64,000 nucleotides of DNA from Desmodesmus armatus (lineage: Eukaryota > Chlorophyta > Chlorophyceae > Sphaeropleales > Scenedesmaceae): positions 1 to 64,000 of the forward strand of contig VIIQ02000214.1 in NCBI GenBank assembly GCA_007449985.2, given 5' to 3'. Positions 56,217 to 64,000 of the stretch are shown one piece after another. The translations under genes and the position numbers were made by a program. The stretch's first letter is position 1; the number at the start of each line of letters is the position of its first letter. Below the pieces are notes generated by a model. The model was not told the origin of the DNA. It searched no databases and saw only the letters and a program-made list of their open reading frames with translations.

Positions 56217-59200
56217 ATGGTCTCAAATCACTCAGGTTGCGTCTGTCCTCATGAAGTTTGGGATGTAGTGCTCAGCAGTCGTGCTTTGAACCTGGCTTCC
56301 ATCTGCAAGCTGCTGTGCTGCAGCCATGGCATGGCAAGGCTGGTGCACAGGAACTACTACGGCAAGCTTGATTTGTGCGATTCAGCCCAGACCAGGGTGC
56401 CAGGCACTTGGCTGGCACGCCATGCCCCCCTGCTGCAATCCGCGCGGATCAGTGCTGATGCAGACGCCTCCATCCCAGCAGCATTCGCAGCAGCAAGCTA
56501 CCACGTGTCTGGCCCCGTCACCCGTGCTCGGGCTGCAGCAGTGTCATCAAATCAGCAGCAGATCGATGCCAAGAAGTCATGTGCCAGCCGCGCAGCAGCA
56601 GCGGCTGGCACCTACTCTGCTACCGGCCCACTGCCGCTGCGCAAAGTGGTGCTGGAGGGTCCGTCACGTGCACCAATCTTCAAAAGCAGCATCCTGCGTG
56701 CCCTGCGGGGCTCCCCAAAGCTGTCCGTGCTGGTGATTGAGTTTGACGACTTCAGTTTTGCACAGCACCTGAGGATTGCTGCGCGTGCTGTGGCCACAAT
56801 GGAAGCACTGGAAGACATCACCATCGCACAAGGTGAGGGGTTTCTGGTGTTGTCGGCACACGACATGGACGCCGGGCACATGTTCCTGCATCCCAATATC
56901 TTTGCTATTTGTCTGTGACTCACACGAGCCAGCTAGCCCCTTGCCAATGCAAGTGCTTGCAATAGCAAGTGCTTGCTGGGCTCCTCTGTGAGTACTCAAC
57001 ATATTCTCAAAAGTTGACACTTGGTTCAGAATGCCACCAGTCCTGTTAGGGGAAGCACATAGGCTGCTGATGTAGGCTGCTGACCTGGGCAAATGCAGCA
57101 AAAGCAGGGAAACTTCAACCCTGGTTACTGTAACGGATGCAGGCGATGCGTTTATCCTTGCATTCTTGCTCCCTTTTGTTCCAAGCAACACGCCTCTTTG
57201 CTTGCTGTCTTCACCATGCGATACACTTCACTTGAAAGGTGACGGCCACACTGTGCATGATATGCATCAGCGGCAGCAGCTGCTTCAGGTGAGCCAGCAT
57301 CTACTTCAAGTGCAACAGCGGATGCAGCAAAATGTGCAGCAGCAGCAGCAACGCTGGCAGCTGTGCCAGCAGCTGCGGCAGCAGTATCAGCAACAGCAGC
57401 AGCAAAACCAGCTGTTGGAGCAGCAGGGGCTGCAGATGTGCCAGCAGCAGCAGCAACTGCTGCAGCAGCTGCAGCAGCAGGAGCAGCAGCTGCAGCAGCT
57501 ACGGCAGCAAGAGCAGCAAGAGCAGCAGGAGCAGCAGGAGCAGCAGGAGCAGCAACTGCAACAGCAGGAGCAGCAGCACCAGCAGCTGCAGCAGTCGCTG
57601 CTGGTACTATGCTGGCAGGTGCAGCAGCGTATTCAGCATCTGCAGCAGCAGGATCAGCAGCTGCGGCAGCAGTATCAGCAGCTGCAGCAGCAGTGGCAGC
57701 AGGTGGCGCAGCTGCAGCAGCAGTGGCAGCAGGTGGCGCAGCTGCAGCAGCAGTTCCAGCACCTCCAGCAGCAGGAGCAGCTGCTGCAGCAGCAATATCA
57801 GCAGCTGCAGCAGCAGATTTCACAACCCGTGCCCGAATCAAGCGTCCACCAAGCAGCAGCTACTCTGGCGCCTGCATTGCGACACCTTTCCAAGCTGCAA
57901 TCGTGTGAGTTCCTCGGTCGACCAGTGCCTGAGGGCATCCTGGCTCTGCTACCGCCCTCACTCAAGAACCTGCAGATTACGCAGCGTGCGTTCCACGGGC
58001 CTGTCAACCTGTCAGCAGCGTCCAGCTTGGTGGCGCTGGACCTGCCAGACCTTCAGCCCAGTGACACCCTGCCTCCCTCGCTGAGCAAGCTGACGCTCTG
58101 GGGGAGGCGGCGTCCAGTCGTCAACTTGCAGCCCATTATGGCCCTGACCCAGCTGCAGTCGCTGGAGGTGCTTGGCTGCGTACCTGAGGGACGAGAAGAG
58201 CTAAACTGGGCGGGGCGTCACGTGCCAGCCTTCCGTTATGACGCAGTTGGCACCTCGGAGCTCCTGCCATCCGTCATGTGGCGGCGTGAGCTTCTGGTGG
58301 GCGAGCGCGCCAAGATCAGGTAAGGTGGCGAATTTGTGAGAGTGAGTGGGATGCTTGCGCGAATGTAGCCTGCTACTCACTTTGGTTGTCCGTTCGATTT
58401 CTCGAAAGTCGAAAAGATCCCGATGCCTGGGCGGGGCTGCTGCTGCACTTGCAACCATCTCTTGGGTCATATAGCTAAATCATATAGGATTCTCCTAGGT
58501 GTAAGATGCATGTCTCAATATATGATCTGCCTTTGCAGTTTGAAGAATGCCTTGGAATGGTGACGTGTGCGCGCCCTATAGGGCCTAGCTAGGCCTGCCG
58601 GACTACGTAACTACTTCAATGTTGTTAGCTTTCCATGTTTGCAGGGCAGCGATGCTGCTGGAGGAGGCAGCCGGGCTCAGGCCGCTGCTGCCCACTGGTG
58701 CCTCCCTCAGGTCGCAATTGCCGCCGCAGGTGCAACACCCCCACATGGGTCATGAAATATACCTGCAAAAAGCCGTCATCAACTCCCAAGCATTGCTGCA
58801 GAAGCTGCATGACTGCAATGTACTGGTGCTACAACAGGTGGGCGCGGTGGGAAGAGAGCGCATCATGCACATAGGCTGTGATTCACGTCGCAGAAAGACG
58901 CGCGCATGTGGGTAAGTGTCACTGGTGCATTTGCAGATCGCAACAGAGTTGCGATACAAACACATGGCAAGTGAAGGACTATACTTGCTGATACCACAGT
59001 TCCTGCTCGACGTCTGTGAACTGATGGCACGTGTCTGAACACAACCATTCAGACAACCTGAGCATGATTTTTGATGCTGTATGGGGGCAAGGTTGCGTGG
59101 GTGGTACTCTCCAAAGTCATGCGTGTGTGTGTCTCTGTGTCTCAACAAATCCACCCTTTGCTAGTGCAGGTCAGCGAGCTCCACGTGCCTCAAGATATGA

Positions 59201-59445
59201 CAAGCCTGCAGCAGCTTAGCCACCGCCCCATGGCCTGGCAGCCCTTCATAAGGGGCTTGGCTGCCTGCCCTAAGCTCAAGACGCTTGTGCTGGAGGATTC
59301 CCACATCGGCAGAGCAGCCTTGGAGCTGACAGCACTCACACAACTGGAGGACCTGACCGTACATGGGGCGGATGAGGTTGTTCGGGAGCGTCTTACTGCC
59401 AGCCTGGGTGCTCGCTGCGCGCTGTCTTTCCCACCGCTGCCCTAA
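56217..59445 (+). CDS. F-box-like/LRR protein with Gln-rich coiled coil, 4 exons
   Basis: Exons 56217-56832, 57239-58319, 58645-58837 and 59170-59445 join in phase to 721 residues. The N-terminus (CPHEVWDVVLSSRALNLASI, then CKLLCCSHGMARLVH) looks like an F-box: a helix-rich L/P-x-E-V-W start and a CxxLCCxSHGMARLV second half. FKSSILRALRGSPKLSVLVI and related stretches are LRR-like. Exon 2 opens with about 185 residues dominated by Gln with L/V at regular spacing (LQQLRQQEQQ, VAQLQQQWQQVAQLQQQ), a probable coiled coil, followed by LRRs (LPPSLKNLQITQRAF, SLVALDLPDLQPSDTLPPSL, LTQLQSLEVLGC). The last exon has CPKLKTLVLEDSHIG and LTQLEDLTVHGADEV. The likely role is a substrate adaptor of an SCF ubiquitin ligase, inferred from architecture. 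The F-box assignment is moderate. Confidence 0.75.
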
Positions 59446-62400
59446 ACAGCGCTGCCATGTTCTGCCGTTGAACAGGCTGAGGTGAGGTGCATCATTGCGC
59501 TGGTCGCCTGGTCGCCTGGTCTTGCAATGGTGTGCTTCTGCTGGCCCAGGGATAAGTTATCCCACTCAGGTGGCACATGTGTTGTCACAGTGTGTTGTAC
59601 ACAGCATATCTGAAGGCTGTGGTTGCCTTGCCTTGCTTTGTCTCGTTGCCCTGATGCGGGTGTTGTTCATGGGTATCACACCTGTCTGTCATATTACTTC
59701 ACAGCTGCAGCCATCCGGGGCCACAGCCTTGCTCCTCTGTCAATCCGGGCCTCAGCGCGCCAGCGAGTGCCGTAGTGTTTTTGTTGCTCCTGTTGTGGCT
59801 GCCTCCATGCAGCTTGAGTCAGTGCAGCTTGTGCATGTGTGGTGGCTTGACCAGATGCCAGCAACCACTGAGCCTTAGCAGCAGCCCACTGGCAACCTCA
59901 TAGGGACGTGCGCTTGCAAAGTGCTTGCAGCAGCTGAGCGCCCAGGCCCTGTCCACCATGGCAGCCTGCTGATTCAGTGCAAGGATACGTATCTTGCCTT
60001 GTGTGACATGTGACATGCCCTGCAGGCATGAAGCATACTGGTACCTCTGTAGATGGTCCATGTGATCCATGTGGTCATTGTGTATGTTTGAATCGAAGGG
60101 TTGCACTGACGGCTGGGGTGCGCGTTCACCGGCACAAACATACATGGCGTCTCCTGCGGACCGGCCGCTTTCTTCTTCTTGTTCTGCCTGGGCACAAGGT
60201 ATGCTCATCAGCAGTAGGCCTGGCTGCTACTGCTGGTGCCCAGTAGCAGCCACTTGGCGAGTTGATGTATGTTTTGGCATGTCTAAAGGACGCATGTTTG
60301 TGCGTTGTATCGGCTCTGTCATTTCGTTGCGCCAGGCACACCACACGCGCAAGGGGCTGGTTGTTCTGCTCTGTGGTGTGTCTCGGTGTGTGCATGTGCT
60401 ACAGTCGCAGTGATGCGGCAGTTTGTGGCTGTGGCGCTGCAGCTTCGAGCTGCCCGGGGTCCACTGCGACTGCCCGGAGCAATCGCAGTGCCAGTGGAGT
60501 GCCAGCGTGCAAAGGTCTAACGGTGCTGAGCAGCCGACGGCTGCCAAATTACTTTATTTTCACCTGAGCTATCAGCTGTTGCTGGCCTGATGAACACGCA
60601 GCCGGACAGCTGCACAATACAGGCTGCCACAACCCCTGCAGGCTGAGTGTGTGCAGACCACTTAGCTTGGTCAGAGGGGCCAGCAGCTCTGTACTGCACT
60701 TTACGCACTGATCGGACCTCCACTTGGTCGGACCAAGTCCCAGCAACCGCTGGTTGGGGCTGCCGTTTTTTTTGCGTATAAGCCTTGATTGAGGTTGTGC
60801 CAGCCTATATGGTGCAGAATTCATGCTGATGTCGAGAGAGTTCCTGCAAATGCTTAGTGTTTTGTACAAGGCTCGCAGCCATGCTTGCAAATGGTTGGCA
60901 AGAAGGCACGCCTGGCTGGGCGTGCGCCCTGCCTGAGGCACGCTGTGTCTGTATGTCCATCGTTGCATTGATGCCTTCTAGCTTCTAAGCGCCCGCAGCG
61001 TGGGTGCCAGGGCCTCTACGGTAGCACTGTGTACCTGGGTGCGTTGGTCGTATCACTATATATATATGGGTCAATTTTGTGCGAAATGCATGTATGCTAT
61101 TGTTTTTGGACAAGTCTCCTGTGCTGAGCCTGCTGCCAGCACATTGTGGACTACACATGCTTTTTGGGTGGATTGCCCCGCCCCTGTCCACTATGGCGGC
61201 CTGTGGGATTGGTGCTGGCCCCGCGCACAGATGCTGTGGGGAAAGCAGGAAGCAGCTGAGGATGCGTGCTTCATGAGCTGCATCACACTGTGCGGCTTCC
61301 AGATGGTGGAAAATCAAAGTCAAAAGTCAAAGTTACACCTGTAGCTATGAAGCTCAAGAGCTCATGGTGGCAGTACTCTCCCTGTTGCCTTGCATGGTGT
61401 CATCTGCAGTCAGCTGTGGTGTGGACCGAAGCTGACTTAGCTTTGAAGCCAAGCAAATTCTGCACCACCTGGGCTGTCTTCTGGCTTTGGTTTGCCGTCG
61501 CCATGTGAGGTTGCGCCAGCAGAGTACCTACTTTGTGTACTGAGATAGTCGACTATCAAATGGTGCCTTGTTGCATGGCGCATGTTTACTGGGGACCGTG
61601 GACGATGTACATCAGCAGTGTGCTGTATGGGCACGTGCTGACTGGACGGCATGTGCTTCCTGTGTATGCGTGACAATTAGCTCACTGACTGCAGGGATGC
61701 TGTCACCACCATGACTGGTGTTTGTTTCCAGACATGTTGGCACTGTTGTGTACCACGTTCTGTAGTTACCAGAGGCTTCAGGAGCGGAGTGGCGGGAATC
61801 AATCATCGACATGATGTCACAAACATGTTTACCTTGCTTTTGCGCTGTGTTGTCTGTCGCGTTGTGCGCCAACATTGCATGTGCTGGTCGTGCTGAGGCG
61901 TGAGTGTGTGCTGCAGCTGGACTAATGCGGCTGTTTGCAGCTGTGGCAGCGGCATTTGGGCGTGGAAGTCAACAGTGACAAGGTTGCTGTAGGTCCCAAT
62001 GGACTGGACAGCTGTGGGCTGCAGTGTGCAATGTCAGCTGTGCCCCGTATGTCTCATGCTACATACCTGTTGTAGTGATGTTGAGTTGGCGTGTCGACAG
62101 TGAAAGTGTATGTGGACATATGCACATTTTTCAGTGGGTGGTGTATTTGACTTGACGTCTCATTGTTGTGTAGCTTGTCTTTGGGAGAGGCCTTGCTCAG
62201 TGTTGTGGCAGCCTGGCTGTGCAGGAGGGGTGCTGCCAGGGCTTGGATGTGCAGGAGGGGTGTTGATACAATCGTTTTTATAGCTTCCATCACCAGTTTC
62301 CTTTCTGGGTGGTTGCTGCTGGCTTGCTATTGGTGGCTGCATTGCACCAATACGGATCTGCTGATCTTGCAGGTGATGCTCAACGTCTTTAGTTCAGGCT

Positions 62401-63649
62401 ATCGACCATGCTTTTGTTGGCAGTATGGCAGGGGGCGCAATGGCTTTTGCGCCCGCTGGCTTACTGCCAGCAAAAGCATGGCCAAGAGCGTAGACAAAGA
62501 ATCATTGAGCATCACCTGGACAGTGTATCATCAGTGTTTTGAGGCACACTGTACGGTCATGGCTATACGTTCATTGCTGTTGTTGTAGCGGGTATCCCTT
62601 CTGAAGCACTGTGCACGGCAGCCCTTGCATCTTCGCATCGCATTCTGTGCAGTCCACAAGGCACCACCCTTGCATGTGGTCACCATGACCCCACGTCATC
62701 ATGACTCACCATGCTATGTGTCCCTGCGGGTGCAGCAGTTGCCAAGCAACTACTTCATGACTGGAGTCGTCTTTGTGTGAGTTGTCGACTGTGTAGTGCC
62801 ACTACAGAGAGACTTTGTTTGCGGCAGCCCAATACCGCATGCGGCCACTTCTCATGGTGTGGCAGCCTATGCCATGGTTGTGTCCTGAGCGTGAATGCCA
62901 GGCACACAGGTGCCATTTGGCTAGACTCACTGCAGCCGTCTGGTGGCTTTTGCTGTCGACTGAAGTGGGGAGTTGCAAGTCGGTTGTTGCAGGAATAGAC
63001 ACTTGGAGCCTGTGTCGTCAGTCCTTATTATACCACTGTGATGGGTGTTTCAGTTGTGACGCCTGCAGGCCACAGCAGCTGCCCTATGGGCCCTGATACG
63101 TTTCTTTGGTCATCATAGAACATTATTATTTTTGTTGCAAGTTTCACAAGGTCACCCAAATGGCTGTGCAAACGGTAATAGTTGATCTGTAGCTAGTACC
63201 AACTTGACTTTTAGAACCCGCTGAGTGCTTTGGCATAGGCTTGCAGGCGCACAAGTGTGTGTGACATGTGCTCTCTGCCCGCTGTCACTTTACTGTCAGG
63301 CCCTGAGTCAGGGCAGCATCAGTGAGGGATGCGGGGCATGCGTCGCTTCTCGTCATAGTGCAAGTTAAGTAAAGTTGGGGGGGAGGTTGTTACAAGTGGA
63401 TACTTTCACCGCTGAGCGGTACTCTCCACACGGGATGAACTGGGAAGACACACCTGCAAGAAAAACCTGCAGCAAGACCAGCAAACAAGACCAGCCCCCA
63501 AACAAAACACACACCACCAAGGGCAACTGCCACACACACCAGGTATAGGATCGTGCAGTCATGACTCAGCTGCAAGCTGGTAGTCTCCACACACCGTGCA
63601 CGCACACACATGGGTCAGTCTTTCAAACAATTTTCAACACAGGCGAAAG
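59446..63649. other. 4.2 kb without a supported gene
   Basis: The composition is T/G-rich on plus with short frames only. One candidate terminal exon (61941-62075, LWQRHLGVEVNSDKVAVG...) has an acceptor-like border and a stop, but no partner exon. A 149-bp foldback at 62370-62518 is listed separately. 61055-61070 contains a short (ta)n run. Confidence 0.4.
62370..62518. repeat. 149-bp foldback hairpin (MITE- or miRNA-precursor-like)
   Basis: The arms start caggtgatgctcaa and end ttgagcatcacctg. The inner arms are ccatgcttttgttggcagta and tactgccagcaaaagcatgg (one mismatch), and the centre is gggcgcaa-tggctt-ttgcgccc. About 55 bases of each arm pair, with a bulged stretch between the outer and inner blocks. 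No clear target-site duplication was seen. It is either a small foldback transposon or a transcribed hairpin. Confidence 0.75.
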
Positions 63650-64000
63650 TCAACACAACAAGCCAATCATTTGGTGTGCTAGCACGCAGAGCAGGAACCA
63701 GAACACAGCTACTACGAGTGCTCCTGCTGCCAATGCTAAGGTGTCAGAGTGCTGTGCCCCGAGCCTGAGCAACTGTGTAGAGAGGGGTGAGCTCATCGCA
63801 CGGCGCAAGCAGGCTGGGTAGGGCATAACAACAACATAGCCGTCTGGTTGCTGAATAGGGCGCACCCCAAACAGGTTGCCCTTACCCAGCAGGTGCCGTC
63901 TATATACGTCCATAGCTGCAATGCAATGGGCCAGCTGAGTTTGGTGGGTGGTGCTGAACACAAGCTGCATGCACCGCTGCACTGAGTCCCCACCACCATA
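63650..64000 (-). CDS. C-terminal exon of an unidentified protein with a tail membrane anchor (partial)
   Basis: On minus the frame enters from beyond the window edge (GGGDSVQRCMQLVFSTTHQT) and runs through AMDVYRRHLLGKGNLFGVRP and IQQPDGYVVVMPYPACLRRA to a hydrophobic segment (TLALAAGALVVAVFWFLLCV), ending LAHQMIGLLC. The composition is protein-like and free of the low-complexity runs seen elsewhere. The stop is at 63650. The family is not recognised. A single C-terminal TM helix with almost no tail suggests a membrane-anchored or tail-anchored protein. Confidence 0.5.
   Translation of the reverse strand, partial: YGGGDSVQRCMQLVFSTTHQTQLAHCIAAMDVYRRHLLGKGNLFGVRPIQQPDGYVVVMPYPACLRRAMSSPLSTQLLRLGAQHSDTLALAAGALVVAVFWFLLCVLAHQMIGLLC

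Noticed and set aside
61941..62075. Candidate terminal exon LWQRHLGVEVNSDKVAVG...
   Set aside because: An acceptor-like CAG and a stop are present, but no other exon nearby supports a gene and no family resemblance is seen.

Overview
This window looks like nuclear DNA of a motile green alga, most likely a chlamydomonadalean chlorophyte. The evidence is intron-dense genes with GT-AG (one GC-AG) junctions, GC-rich coding sequence full of CAG/CAA runs (poly-Q, poly-A, Ser/Gly tracts), long G homopolymers in introns, a DIRS/PAT-class retrotransposon and a ciliary dynein-arm assembly factor (CCDC103 type). I cannot name the species.

Layout. 326-2174 (-): small TPR protein, four exons. 2483-9630 (+): long low-complexity Pro/Ser/Gly-rich protein of unknown function with a weak dynamin-GED-like segment. 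13118-15479 (+): CCDC103 homologue, five exons, splice phases fully consistent. 17320-20571 (-): intronless secreted or membrane protein with beta-helix, Cys-rich and multi-TM regions. 23489-33287 (-): KDM2/KDM7-like JmjC protein whose iron-binding residues are all replaced. 33553-48391 (+): calcineurin-like metallophosphoesterase with six or more introns; its largest intron (about 8.4 kb) holds a 20-bp minisatellite split by a PAT-type retrotransposon. 50159-54431 (-): LRR protein. 56217-59445 (+): F-box-like/LRR protein with a Gln-rich coil. 63650-64000 (-): last exon of a gene leaving the window, ending in a membrane anchor.

Three gene pairs are head to head: TPR/2483 gene, JmjC/phosphoesterase, and LRR/F-box-LRR. 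The first two are only about 0.3 kb apart and probably share promoters.

The most unusual signal is a recurrent pattern. At many exon 3' ends the last exon bases, the 5' splice site and the first intron bases are tandemly duplicated, two to five times, just downstream in the intron. I see it at 6002-6232, 31799-31933 (minus), 36458-37183, 37660-37930, 46900-47224 and 52641-52870 (minus), and a comparable duplication at the terminal exon 48289-48912. The second strong observation is the retrotransposon: split direct repeats A1-ORF-B1-A2-B2, no target-site duplication, inserted cleanly between two minisatellite bases.

Some exon models have a one-base phase break (about 6025/6504, 9230, 26212, 28781/28450, 46538/46851). 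These may be assembly indels, missed microexons or real lesions, and they are flagged. All exon coordinates are read by eye and have not been checked against transcripts.
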